From positions 1-47,629 of the IMG/VR virus record IMGVR_UViG_3300037882_000242: 47,629 nucleotides of DNA; one strand, written 5' to 3'. Below the pieces are notes generated by a model. It had not been told where the DNA came from and did no database searches. It saw only the letters and a program-made list of their open reading frames with translations. The translations under genes were made by a program, and so were the position numbers. Source of the DNA: a virus. Below are positions 5,926-14,500 of the stretch, piece by piece; position 1 is the stretch's first letter; every line of letters starts with the position of its first letter.

Positions 5926-6609
5926 ATGTCCGTCGCACTCCCTAAGTACAAGGATGCAGTCGTACGGGATACACTAGGGAAGTTCCCTACTGCCCCTTTC
6001 GGCTGGTACATGATGGCAGGGTACGCTTATTACCAGAAGCAGCGGCCTATCATTTCGGATGAGTGCTTCACTGAACTTGAGACGTACATCATAGCTAACT
6101 GGGATGAGATCAGGCATCCTAGTAAGACCCTCTTCAAACGGGAGGAAGTAGCTAAGGGTTCTGCTCTCGTAGATTTCAGTAAGATATCGTATCTACTAAA
6201 GACCTCAGCCCACGGTCACATAGCTACCGTGTACGTCAACGTGAAACCGGAGCGCCTTGTGCCAATACCAGTTACACCCAAGAAGATTACGCCTGCTTCT
6301 CCTTCTCCTCAGAAGGATCAAGCGAAGCATTACTTCACGACGCAGATCGTCATTGATCGTAGCCTTGTGGATGACGTGAAGACCGAGGAACTAAGCGCTA
6401 TCAATGACGTAGTGCACAAGCATGAGCATTCGTACTTCGGTGGTATGAATGTATGGGGTACCTGTTCTCTCCGTGGTCAAGCGCTGGCCCGTATGATGTC
6501 GTGTATCACAGACCTTCAAGGCATGGGGGTCAAGGTGACAAGGTACACTATGTCTGAGACGCTCATCGACAGTGCGCGTGAAGACGTTTGGAAAATACTC
6601 AAGAGGTAG
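5926..6609 (+). CDS. DNA ligase LigA-like N-terminal domain protein, 227 aa
   Basis: Residues 28-60 contain AYYQKQRPIISDECFTEL, which resembles the Ia region of NAD-dependent DNA ligases, where YY-x4-P-x-ISDAEYD-x-L contacts the nicotinamide part of NAD. The lysine adenylation motif (KxDG) of a true ligase is absent, so this is not a complete ligase. Related stand-alone domains with W-x5-HP/K patterns occur in many phages with unknown function. A Pro-rich linker (about 110-130) leads to a second, unrecognised domain (about 135-227). It precedes the amidotransferase gene by one base. Confidence 0.5.
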   Translation: MSVALPKYKDAVVRDTLGKFPTAPFGWYMMAGYAYYQKQRPIISDECFTELETYIIANWDEIRHPSKTLFKREEVAKGSALVDFSKISYLLKTSAHGHIATVYVNVKPERLVPIPVTPKKITPASPSPQKDQAKHYFTTQIVIDRSLVDDVKTEELSAINDVVHKHEHSYFGGMNVWGTCSLRGQALARMMSCITDLQGMGVKVTRYTMSETLIDSAREDVWKILKR

Positions 6610-6610
6610 T

Positions 6611-7279
6611 ATGAAGAAGCTTAACGCCTACATCATCGGCGGGGATATGTCAGTACATGCCCTGTTGTCACTTGACAAGCGGCTTAACCCTATCAACGGC
6701 GGCCGAGTGGACTTCGCTGACATGGATATCCTCGTGTATACAGGTGGTGCTGATGTACACCCTCGCTTCTACGGTGAGGAAATAGCCGGTGCTGACTGGT
6801 TGAACGAACCTCGTGATGAGTATGAGTTCGATATCTACAACAGGACAAAGGAGAAGTACCACTTTGGTATCTGTCGTGGTGCTCAGCTTCTCTGGATTGC
6901 TAACGGTGGCAAGCTGTGGCAGGATATCACGGGTCACTCCCTTCGTGGTACCCATCACATCAAGACCTTAGACGGGCAGGATATCGACGGAGTTACATCG
7001 CTACATCATCAGTGTGCAAGGGTGACCAAGGATATGCAGGCTAACGTCCTTGCGTGGGAAGAGTACCACGATCCAGTGCTCGCTGAATCACAGGATGTCA
7101 GCGCTGTTCCGTTACGCAAGGTGCCCGAAACCGTTTGGTTCCCTAAGACCCGTTGCTTCGGGGTTCAGGGACACCCTGAATACCCTCATGCCTCTCGTGC
7201 ATTCAAGAACTACACGCTTAATCATCTTCTCGATGACCCATTCACCGGCTATTATGCCACAAGTACGGAGACTATGTAA
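6611..7279 (+). CDS. Class-I glutamine amidotransferase (peptidase C26-like)
   Basis: 222 aa. The fold signature is clear: TGGADVHP near residue 44, the nucleophile elbow GICRGAQL with Cys88, and the distal catalytic pair in GHPEYP (His188, Glu190). The family either hydrolyses gamma-glutamyl bonds (the C26 gamma-glutamyl hydrolase type, which TGG-x-DVHP most resembles) or releases ammonia from glutamine for a partner enzyme. ATG at 6611 follows AGAGG, and the stop overlaps the next start (TAATG), so it is coupled to the class-II amidotransferase. In this cluster it may trim gamma-glutamyl intermediates or feed ammonia to the ligases; which one cannot be told from sequence. Confidence 0.85.
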   Translation: MKKLNAYIIGGDMSVHALLSLDKRLNPINGGRVDFADMDILVYTGGADVHPRFYGEEIAGADWLNEPRDEYEFDIYNRTKEKYHFGICRGAQLLWIANGGKLWQDITGHSLRGTHHIKTLDGQDIDGVTSLHHQCARVTKDMQANVLAWEEYHDPVLAESQDVSAVPLRKVPETVWFPKTRCFGVQGHPEYPHASRAFKNYTLNHLLDDPFTGYYATSTETM

Positions 7280-8727
7280 TGTGTGGACTCACCGGCTTCG
7301 TTGCAATGAAGCGGGACTTACCTCCCACTTCCACCTCGTTGCAGATGTTTGCCAGCATGTTCGTTATGTCTCAGCTGCGTGGCTGGGATAGCACGGGTAT
7401 CGCTGGTCTTTGGCGGCAAGCCCCGAAGTTCGGGAAGAAGGGAGCACGGAAGGGTTGGTTGTCGTTCAAAGAACGTACCTCCCCTGCTGATCTCTACCGT
7501 TTACTTGTCTGGACCTTGTACTCTAAGTACGACAAAGACGAAGAGAACCATAAGCAGTACAAGGAACCAGGGTTGTATGCTGCTATAGGGCACACAAGGG
7601 CTGCTACTCGTGGCCTAGTGAACAAGGAGAATGCTCATCCGTTCTCCTTCGGTAATAATAGGTTCATCGGTGTACACAACGGTACCGTGGATAACGCACG
7701 GCATGTGTACAAGAAGCTTCTCGAAGATGCTATCGCTCCGCTTGAGAATACAACGGAGGCCCCGAAAGATTACGCCGATGACAAGGTAGATGTCACCGAT
7801 AGTGAAATCGTCCTGTACTGCATCTACCGCTGGGGTATCAATGAGGTATACACCCGTATCTTTGGTGCGTGGGCCTTTGTATGGTACGAGCAAGAGACGG
7901 ATACGATACACTTCATCCGCAATAACCAGCGTACCCTTCACTACGCCTTCTCTGATACAGATGATACCCTCTTCTGGTCATCGGAGGAAGGTATGATGCG
8001 GTATGTATTTGCAAGAGAACGCGGTGGTGCGTGGAAAGACGGGATGCACGAGGAGTTCACGCCGAACACCCTGTATTCCTTGAACCTAGGGCGTACTGCT
8101 GCTATCCCGTATAACACCAAGGTATTCCCTTGGACCAGTAAGCGGGCTGTTGCGCAGTACAAGGCTACGAATACTAGTATGTACTCAGGGCTGCATGGTA
8201 TGTGCGGTATCGGGAATGACGATTACGATTGGGGTATGGCAAAGGACGATAAAGGAGGAGAAGCAGATGGAAAAAAGCCCGAGACTCCCTCATCTGGGTC
8301 AACTGAGAAGCAAGGAACCCTGCCTGTCATCATAGACAACCGTGCCCCGGCTAAACGGGTGTATTCTAAAAGACTACAGAAGTGGGTATCAGAAGCTGAG
8401 TACATTATCGACGTGGTTCGCTTTGGTCCAGATCGCAGCCCTCTTACTGATGATGATGGTCATAAAGATCATGAAGACCATGACACTAAAACCTGCCAGT
8501 GCATCTGGTGTTCATTCCCGATCTCCGACACAGAGGGAACAGATAAACACTCACTACAAATTGTAGGCAGCGGTACCGTTTGTGGTATCTGCGCCATGGA
8601 TTACCAATCAGTAAGCCGGATCATCGACGCATACCCCGATACCGGTGACGATGTTGAGTGGATCAAGCGGTTCACTCAACTTGAACTAAACAACAAAGAC
8701 AGGGCTAAGTTATCACAAGGAGGTTAG
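7279..8727 (+). CDS. Class-II glutamine amidotransferase with C-terminal zinc ribbon
   Basis: 482 aa. The N-terminal MCGLTGF exposes catalytic Cys2 after Met removal. The usual N-terminal-nucleophile hydrolase motifs follow: LRGWDSTG (about 33-40), GHTRAATRG (about 104-112), HNGTVDN (133-139) and TDSE (173-176). This family releases ammonia from glutamine. No synthase domain such as SIS or asparagine synthetase follows. After a low-complexity linker (about 320-345) there is a zinc-ribbon-like C-terminal part with Cys408-x2-Cys411 and Cys435-x2-Cys438. The ammonia acceptor must therefore be another protein, most likely one of the amidoligases just downstream. The start overlaps the previous stop. 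Confidence 0.88.
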   Translation: MCGLTGFVAMKRDLPPTSTSLQMFASMFVMSQLRGWDSTGIAGLWRQAPKFGKKGARKGWLSFKERTSPADLYRLLVWTLYSKYDKDEENHKQYKEPGLYAAIGHTRAATRGLVNKENAHPFSFGNNRFIGVHNGTVDNARHVYKKLLEDAIAPLENTTEAPKDYADDKVDVTDSEIVLYCIYRWGINEVYTRIFGAWAFVWYEQETDTIHFIRNNQRTLHYAFSDTDDTLFWSSEEGMMRYVFARERGGAWKDGMHEEFTPNTLYSLNLGRTAAIPYNTKVFPWTSKRAVAQYKATNTSMYSGLHGMCGIGNDDYDWGMAKDDKGGEADGKKPETPSSGSTEKQGTLPVIIDNRAPAKRVYSKRLQKWVSEAEYIIDVVRFGPDRSPLTDDDGHKDHEDHDTKTCQCIWCSFPISDTEGTDKHSLQIVGSGTVCGICAMDYQSVSRIIDAYPDTGDDVEWIKRFTQLELNNKDRAKLSQGG

Positions 8728-8728
8728 C

Positions 8729-9562
8729 TTGACCAACCTGAAGCGGACGTTTAAGATCGGGAGTGATCCCGAATTGTTCATTCACAAGGACGGTGCCTTC
8801 GTGAATGCTTACCACCATCTTGGTAAGATCGTGCATGGTACAAAGGCTGCGCCTGAATGCACCAGTTACGGTGCTATTCAGGTGGATGGTATGGCTATCG
8901 AGTTGAACACAGAGCCTACCGCTGACCCGAAGCACTTCGCTGAACTCATCAAGGCGGGGCTGATTGATACAGCTACCCGCTTCGGCGGGGTTATCTCACC
9001 AGAGAGCGTCGAGGACTTCACGATTGAGTTCCTTGAGGACCAGCACCCGTTGTCTATTGAACTCGGATGTACCCCTGATTACGATGCTTGGCGTGACGGG
9101 GCGAAGAACAAGATGCCCGATATGTTCGCTCCCTTCCGTACCGCAGGTGGTCACGTCCACATTGGATGGCGTGATGAAGGTGACGCCTACGACCGGGATC
9201 ATCTCGCTGCCTGTTGCGCCGCCGTTCGCCAGATGGATTACGTCCTCGGGCTGTGGTCGCTGGGCAAGGACACCAAGGGGGCACGCCGCCGCCAATTGTA
9301 CGGCAAGGCCGGTGCGTTCCGCCCGAAGTTCTACGGCGTGGAGTACCGGGTGCTCAGCAACTTCTGGGTCTTTGATCCTGCCCTCTGTGAAGAGGTAGTG
9401 AAGCGTACTGTTGCGGGGATGCGTCTCCTTGATGAAGCAGGAGGTGATGGTTGTGACTTCACTGAGCACTTCGGAGAAGCAGCCCGCACTGCTATCACTA
9501 CCGGAAAGGTTGATCCCGGTATTCTTGACGCTGTTGAAAGCGTTGTTCAAGCTGCAATGTAG
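8729..9562 (+). CDS. Amidoligase, phiEco32-type COOH-NH2 ligase
   Basis: 277 aa. It starts at TTG 8729, supported by a perfect AAGGAGG (8717-8723) five bases upstream. Motifs of the phage phiEco32-type ligases of the glutamine-synthetase-like fold are visible: GSDPELF near the N-terminus, QVDG-x5-E (about 50-60), RTAGGHVHIG (about 137-146) and a C-terminal RRxxYGKAG-x-FRPK with YGVEYRVLSNFW. These supply metal and ATP contacts in the family. Such enzymes are predicted to join a carboxyl and an amine using ATP, forming amide or isopeptide bonds; the substrate is unknown. It is one of two distinct amidoligases here, next to two amidotransferases and an ATP-grasp enzyme. Confidence 0.87.
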   Translation: MTNLKRTFKIGSDPELFIHKDGAFVNAYHHLGKIVHGTKAAPECTSYGAIQVDGMAIELNTEPTADPKHFAELIKAGLIDTATRFGGVISPESVEDFTIEFLEDQHPLSIELGCTPDYDAWRDGAKNKMPDMFAPFRTAGGHVHIGWRDEGDAYDRDHLAACCAAVRQMDYVLGLWSLGKDTKGARRRQLYGKAGAFRPKFYGVEYRVLSNFWVFDPALCEEVVKRTVAGMRLLDEAGGDGCDFTEHFGEAARTAITTGKVDPGILDAVESVVQAAM

Positions 9563-9570
9563 GAGAACGT

Positions 9571-10332
9571 ATGCTCCCTGAAGAGTATACAAAGGGTAAC
9601 GCCAACGATTTGACAGATCGGATTGGTAGTTCGATCATCGAGTACTGCGGTGAACCCATCTGGGTGTACACGGTTAAGGGACCTGCTAGTCCTACCGCTG
9701 TTGGTAAGATTACCCGTGCCTTTACACTCCCTAAGTGGGAACCCATCGACAATATCCCACTCGATGATCCGGGGCTTAACGTCACTGCGATGCCCTCGAA
9801 GCTCGGATACTTAAACATCGACCCTCTCACCGTGGTGTCTCTTGTCCGTATCCCGATGCGGAGTAAGACACAAGGTGTTGCCCCGAGGACTGCACTCATC
9901 AACGTAATCACTGATAAGTACCAAGGGTACACGGAGTCCCCGGTTACAGTGTTGAATAACGTACCCTCTGTAGACTTCAGCCAAGCTGTTAAGAGGCAAG
10001 GGGTATCCTCGCCTGAGTTCTTAGCATGGAGTTCGATGGTATCGAATTACGTTAACAGTTACAACTGGGCTGCCATGATGGCTAAACGGGCATTCGTGGA
10101 TGCGTACCACAATGAGTACCCCAGTGTTACGAGTGTCGCGGGTATTGAGAAACCGCATGTGACTGCTATACATCGGCGCTTCATCGTGATGCAAGACGAC
10201 TTCGGAGATCGCTTCCTTCTGTATAAAGGTAAGAAAGTGGCGAAGTTCCTGAACGATAGACTACGGTATACTCCCCAGAAGGCATACCTTTCTGGGGATG
10301 TAGAACGAGAGCTTAACATTCTACCTGTGTAG
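9571..10332 (+). CDS. Conserved-looking partner of the amidoligases, 253 aa
   Basis: ATG at 9571 has AGGAG (9561-9565). No enzyme motif is recognised. A central segment, LGYLNIDPLTVVSLVRIPMR followed by a QG pair, resembles, as far as I can recall, proteins found beside amidoligase genes in other tailed phages (pattern LGYvN, P-x-R, QG). The rest is mixed alpha/beta with a basic C-terminus. It sits between the two amidoligase genes with gaps of only 8-9 bp, so it may be a subunit, a substrate carrier or the protein that is modified. Confidence 0.5.
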   Translation: MLPEEYTKGNANDLTDRIGSSIIEYCGEPIWVYTVKGPASPTAVGKITRAFTLPKWEPIDNIPLDDPGLNVTAMPSKLGYLNIDPLTVVSLVRIPMRSKTQGVAPRTALINVITDKYQGYTESPVTVLNNVPSVDFSQAVKRQGVSSPEFLAWSSMVSNYVNSYNWAAMMAKRAFVDAYHNEYPSVTSVAGIEKPHVTAIHRRFIVMQDDFGDRFLLYKGKKVAKFLNDRLRYTPQKAYLSGDVERELNILPV

Positions 10333-10341
10333 GAGACGCAG

Positions 10342-11415
10342 ATGACTAGCTACTTAGGGCAGAAGGTGCGCTGGTTAACCCAGTTGTACCCGCAAGCCTT
10401 CGCCTTTAAGACTACGTGGAAGGCTAATGAAATCCTCGGTGTTGAGTTCGAGGTTGAAGGAACGAACCTTCCGGTGCAAGAGGACTTGACGTTCTACTGG
10501 CAGCGGGTAGAGGATAACTCCCTTCGTCCCGGGTTCGCCGGGGATGCGGCGGAGTTCGTCTTGAAGCGTCCTACTATGGTGGACTACTTCGAAGCTAAGT
10601 GTTTCCCTTACCTGATGAACAAGATCAGGGAGAAAGGTAGTACGATTGCCTTTAGCAACCGCTGCTCGACACACTTCCACGTCAGCGTCATCGACCTATT
10701 TGTGTATCAGGTCTTTGCTTATGTCGGATTGTACTACGTCCTTGAGGACTTGTTCCAGCCTATCGTGGGTGAAGTGCGGGACGGCAATCTCTTCTGCCTT
10801 GGCACGAGGCACTCGGACCTCGTTACCAATCAGCTCACCGATGCAGCCGTAGCAGGTAACTTTCAACCGTTGTTCTTCACGGAAAACAATAGGTACAGCG
10901 CAGTCAACGTCCTTGCTGTCAAGAAATACGGCACCGTTGAGTTCCGTGCTATGCAGGGTACCTTCGAGCAGGAACGTATTTTCCTTTGGATCGACATGCT
11001 TATGAGTATGCGTGAGTACGCATCTAAGCTGCAGCCCGGCCAGATGTCAGACCTTCTGACTATGATGTCCATGAAGGGCCCGGCTGCATTCGTATGCGAG
11101 GTACTAGGGGGGCCCTTGAGTAAGGGATGGAAGTATATCCTATCTAAGTACACCCCTAGACAGATTGACAAATACGTCTACAACGGTATCTCCCGTATCC
11201 AGGCATTGTTCTACGAGCCTGACTGGAAGGCGGTAAAGAAGGCTGAGGCTCCCGCGAAGACAGATGATAGACTTGTCAGGGTTAGACCCTCAGGCTTAGC
11301 AGCTTCAGCCGTACAATGGCAAACCGTTGAGTGGGATGTCACTCAGGGGGTAATGGCACAACCGACAGTACAGGTGAACAATGGTCCGAACGCGGGTCTT
11401 GACGACGGCTTCTAA
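10342..11415 (+). CDS. Amidoligase, second family member
   Basis: 357 aa, ATG at 10342 after AGGAG (10331-10335). Motifs of the bacterial amidoligase family (glutamine-synthetase-like fold) are present: GVEFEVEG (about 34-41) for the metal-binding glutamates, STHFHVSV (about 111-118) and the Tyr-rich NxYSAVNV with YGTVEFRAMQGT (about 183-215). It differs strongly from the ligase at 8729, so the two probably act on different substrates or at different steps. The C-terminal 60 residues are low-complexity and may be flexible. The next gene starts inside its end. Confidence 0.82.
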   Translation: MTSYLGQKVRWLTQLYPQAFAFKTTWKANEILGVEFEVEGTNLPVQEDLTFYWQRVEDNSLRPGFAGDAAEFVLKRPTMVDYFEAKCFPYLMNKIREKGSTIAFSNRCSTHFHVSVIDLFVYQVFAYVGLYYVLEDLFQPIVGEVRDGNLFCLGTRHSDLVTNQLTDAAVAGNFQPLFFTENNRYSAVNVLAVKKYGTVEFRAMQGTFEQERIFLWIDMLMSMREYASKLQPGQMSDLLTMMSMKGPAAFVCEVLGGPLSKGWKYILSKYTPRQIDKYVYNGISRIQALFYEPDWKAVKKAEAPAKTDDRLVRVRPSGLAASAVQWQTVEWDVTQGVMAQPTVQVNNGPNAGLDDGF

Positions 11416-12220
11416 GAAGAAGCGGGCCTACGTCTACTCGTATAACGCAGGGTCCGGTGGGGCTAAGGCGCTAGCGAGGGCTATGGGTATCCTTCGTGTG
11501 AAGCACGAGAGCAGCGGGTTCCGTCCTACTCTTAGTAAGACCCTGATTAACTGGGGCTGTAGTGAAATACCGGATAGCCTATTAAAGTGTGGACGTGTAT
11601 TAAACGCTTCACGGCAACACATGAGAGATGCGCAAGATAAGCTGAGGTTCTTTGGCACTATGACCGAGAACCTTGATGCTCCTCGTATTCCTTGGTTTCA
11701 TACCGATAAAAACGCAGCCATAGAGTACGGGAAGAAGCGGCCAATTGTCGCACGCAAGGTTTTGACTGGACATTCTGGTGCCGGTATTGTATACTGTGAA
11801 GTAGGAGGGGAGCTACCGAATGCTCCGTTGTATGTAGAATATGTCAAGAAGAAAGATGAGTACCGCGTACACTATATCCGTACTCCTATCGGCATGGCTA
11901 AACCTGATGCTCAGTTTGCTACCTTTGTTCAACGGAAGGTACGTGTTAGGGATAACGCTGATCCTAACTGGACTGTTCGCAATCTGGCTGGTGGTTTCGC
12001 GTATGCCAATGATCCCAGTAATGTGGGAGACGTGCCATCGGATGTACTGGAACAGTCCCGTAAGGCATTCGTTGCTAGCGGTCTCGACTTCGGTGCAGTC
12101 GATGTCATCTGGAACGACAAGCAAGGTCAAGCCTACGTCCTCGAAATCAATACAGCCCCCGGATTGCAAGGACGTACCGTGCAATTCTACGCCGACAACC
12201 TAAGGAAGCTAGTAGCATGA
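11381..12220 (+). CDS. ATP-grasp ligase
   Basis: 279 aa. The ATP-grasp pattern is visible: RKVLTGHSGAGI (phosphate-binding loop, about 127-138), YVEYVKKKDEYRVHY (adenine and metal strand, about 151-165), GAVDVIW and VLEINTAPGL (magnesium-binding E-x-N, about 248-266). Family members, like RimK and D-Ala ligases, activate a carboxylate as acyl phosphate and join it to an amine or thiol. Start: ATG 11381, or TTG 11399, overlapping the end of the second amidoligase. Its place beside two amidoligases suggests stepwise addition of residues to one acceptor. Confidence 0.87.
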   Translation: MVRTRVLTTASKKKRAYVYSYNAGSGGAKALARAMGILRVKHESSGFRPTLSKTLINWGCSEIPDSLLKCGRVLNASRQHMRDAQDKLRFFGTMTENLDAPRIPWFHTDKNAAIEYGKKRPIVARKVLTGHSGAGIVYCEVGGELPNAPLYVEYVKKKDEYRVHYIRTPIGMAKPDAQFATFVQRKVRVRDNADPNWTVRNLAGGFAYANDPSNVGDVPSDVLEQSRKAFVASGLDFGAVDVIWNDKQGQAYVLEINTAPGLQGRTVQFYADNLRKLVA

Positions 12221-12438
12221 TTGATCCGTACCCACCTGATTTAACTATTGAAGAATGGCGAAAAGAAGAGGGGCGCGAGGCGGATTGTTGGGCTGGTTTT
12301 GTGGTTGAAGGTTACGAAGAAGCAGCTGCAGGAAAACCACACTGGTACAACAACAAGGGTGGAGAATGGGCTTCTTCAGGTGAGGCTGAAATGTATACTC
12401 ATGGTTATAATTTGTACTTATCTACGAAAGGTACTTGA
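12217..12438 (+). CDS. Small acidic protein, 73 aa, faintly RMF-like
   Basis: The start overlaps the ATP-grasp stop (ATGA). The pattern of Ala/Gly turns followed by W-x-Y-NN and a final W-x-S motif is weakly like the ribosome modulation factor and CrpP-type small proteins (AG-x-G repeats with a Trp in the second half). Unlike RMF, the protein is acidic. I do not assign a function. The region is somewhat A+T-richer than its neighbours. Confidence 0.5.
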   Translation: MIDPYPPDLTIEEWRKEEGREADCWAGFVVEGYEEAAAGKPHWYNNKGGEWASSGEAEMYTHGYNLYLSTKGT

Positions 12439-12659
12439 TGCGCTGCGCGATATGTGATGCTTGGTTAAGCCCCGATGAAATGGAATTCGAGCACGATCAC
12501 GGCAATTGGGCCCCGTGTTTCGTGTGTAAGAAAGCGAGTGAAGATAAGCCCGAGTATTCTTATTACAATACCCTTTTAGTAGAACCGGAATTTGATGAAC
12601 AACTCGAAGAGGTACCCGTGCCCGAGCTGCGGCTCGTCGGACGGATTAGCGAAGTATGA
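12438..12659 (+). CDS. Small zinc-ribbon protein, 73 aa
   Basis: CAIC near the N-terminus and CFVC about 25 residues later form a likely zinc-binding pair, followed by an acidic tail. ATG 12438 overlaps the previous stop. The primase-helicase start lies inside its 3' end. An adaptor or regulator role is possible, but nothing shows it. Confidence 0.55.
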   Translation: MRCAICDAWLSPDEMEFEHDHGNWAPCFVCKKASEDKPEYSYYNTLLVEPEFDEQLEEVPVPELRLVGRISEV

Positions 12660-14256
12660 CGACCATACTTACTGCCATGCTTGTGGCGATTATACTTCTA
12701 CTACTCGCGCTCGCTCTGAGCGCCTATTTGATCCAGCGGTAACAGAAAGAACCTTTGATATTAGTACGCTGAAAACCCTCCCCATTCCTGAGCGGGGTAT
12801 CTCGGCAGATACCTGCGCTAAGTACGAATTCCTTGCCGAACTCTCCCCCTTGACTGGCCAGCCTATCGCTTATCATGCCCCTATTATGACGCTGGGGGAT
12901 AACCCTGAGCGCATGGGGTACGCCATCCGCTTGCTTCCTAAGACCTTTACCCTGTCTCAAGCAGGGATGCCTCTTAAACGGGCTGCTCTATTCGGACAGC
13001 ACCTGTACCCTAAGGGGTGTAGTAAATTTATCACGATCACTGAAGGGCGTGAAGACGCCCTCGCTGCCTACGAGATGATGGATAGCAAGTGGCCTGTAGT
13101 CTCCGTAACCATGGGTGCTGATAATGCAGTCAATGACATCAAGCGAAACCTTGAGTATCTTGAGAGCTTTGAAAGAGTATATCTCTGTTTCGATGCCGAC
13201 AAGCCCGGACATGCGGCTGCTATTGCGTGTGCTAATGTCCTCTCTCCCGGTAAATCACGGGTTGTACGCTTGGATGTTGGGCTTAAGGATGCGTGTGGAT
13301 ATAGCAACCCTAAGGTTAACAAACGTGAAGAGTTCGTACGGGCATGGTGGAACGCTTCGGCCTACACACCAGCGGGTATCCTTACCGGCGAAGCTGTCGC
13401 TGACAGGATCAAAACCAGAGTAGATAAACCCAGCCTCCCTTATCCGTATGAGGGACTTAATAAGCTGACGTACGGTATCCGTACCGGTGAGGCCGTGGTC
13501 ATCCACGCAGCCACCGGTGTCGGTAAGACTAACCTGTTGCGAGAGATTGAAAGGAGTATCCTTGAACATGACCCGGAAGCAAAGATTGGTACGCTCTTCC
13601 TTGAGGAAAGCCCAGAGGACAGCGGCCTTGGCCTTATGTCAGTCTTTGCAGACCTCCCTCTGCATCTCCCTGACACAGAGTGCCCGACGGAAGTGTATGA
13701 AGAAGCTGAGAGAGTACTGCGATCTAACCGAGTATACTTCTTTGATGCTTTCGGCTCCAACAAAATCGACGAAATCATTGCCCGAGTGCGATACTACGTC
13801 AAGGGTCTTGGATGCCGGTACGTCATACTAGATCACTTGTCCATCATCGTCTCCGACCAGATGGAAGGGGATGAACGGAAGCTCCTCGACAGTATGATGA
13901 CCCGGCTTAAGGCATTGACGATGGAACTGGACATGGCCCTCATCGCTGTCGTTCACGAGAACAGGGACGGTAAGATCAGGGGTACGCAGGGTATTGAGCA
14001 GCTAGCTAACATCGTCATCGCGCTTGACCGGGATGTACTCAACTCTGATCCCATTATCAGGAATACCACGAGTATCAAGGTGGTTAAGAACCGCTTCTGT
14101 GGTAGGACAGGACCCGCCTGTCTCGCTCGGTATGACGAGCAGACCGGGCGTTCTAAGGAAGTAATCGACCAGACTTTCAGGATTACTGAGGCTGAGATCG
14201 AGCATGTGTTCGGCTCAGATGAGGACATACAAGTGGAGATTATTAATGAGCCCTAA
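12595..14256 (+). CDS. Bifunctional DNA primase-helicase, T7 gp4-like
   Basis: 553 aa. Primase part: zinc ribbon Cys9, Cys12, Cys27, Cys30, then a TOPRIM fold with TEGREDALAAYEM and the metal aspartates in CFDADKPG (about 195-205). Helicase part: DnaB/gp4-type SF4 with Walker A ATGVGKTN (about 305-312), acidic EES (about 340) and Walker B-like YVILDHLS (about 407-414). It would unwind the fork and lay primers for the phage polymerase. The start at 12595 overlaps the previous gene by 65 bases; a TTG directly before it is also possible. Confidence 0.93.
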   Translation: MNNSKRYPCPSCGSSDGLAKYDDHTYCHACGDYTSTTRARSERLFDPAVTERTFDISTLKTLPIPERGISADTCAKYEFLAELSPLTGQPIAYHAPIMTLGDNPERMGYAIRLLPKTFTLSQAGMPLKRAALFGQHLYPKGCSKFITITEGREDALAAYEMMDSKWPVVSVTMGADNAVNDIKRNLEYLESFERVYLCFDADKPGHAAAIACANVLSPGKSRVVRLDVGLKDACGYSNPKVNKREEFVRAWWNASAYTPAGILTGEAVADRIKTRVDKPSLPYPYEGLNKLTYGIRTGEAVVIHAATGVGKTNLLREIERSILEHDPEAKIGTLFLEESPEDSGLGLMSVFADLPLHLPDTECPTEVYEEAERVLRSNRVYFFDAFGSNKIDEIIARVRYYVKGLGCRYVILDHLSIIVSDQMEGDERKLLDSMMTRLKALTMELDMALIAVVHENRDGKIRGTQGIEQLANIVIALDRDVLNSDPIIRNTTSIKVVKNRFCGRTGPACLARYDEQTGRSKEVIDQTFRITEAEIEHVFGSDEDIQVEIINEP

Positions 14257-14500
14257 GCTCTACGAGAACGAAGACGGGTCCTTTGAGATCAGCGAACCTG
14301 ATAAGTACAAGGACCTCCTTGAAACTATTTCCCTCTTGGCAGAAGCTGATGCCCTAGAGGGTACTCGTGTAGCGTGGCAAAGGTTGGCATGGGGCTTGGG
14401 TATGCACGGACACGTTGATGTCTGCGAACTCATCATGAAGTATGCGTACGAACCGGAGCCAAGGACATACCATATGTATGGGTACTTCAGTGGAGGATAA
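14246..14500 (+). CDS. Hypothetical protein, 84 aa
   Basis: ATG 14246 lies inside the end of the primase-helicase gene with GGAG at 14235-14238. It looks helical and acidic (residues 15-75), and ends in an aromatic, Gly-containing tail. No family is recognised. It sits between helicase and polymerase genes, so an accessory replication role is possible. Confidence 0.5.
   Translation: MSPKLYENEDGSFEISEPDKYKDLLETISLLAEADALEGTRVAWQRLAWGLGMHGHVDVCELIMKYAYEPEPRTYHMYGYFSGG

Noticed and set aside
6611-12220. 7-deazaguanine DNA modification pathway
   Set aside because: A phage class-II amidotransferase can belong to such pathways, but no transglycosylase (DpdA), QueC, QueD or FolE-like gene is visible here.
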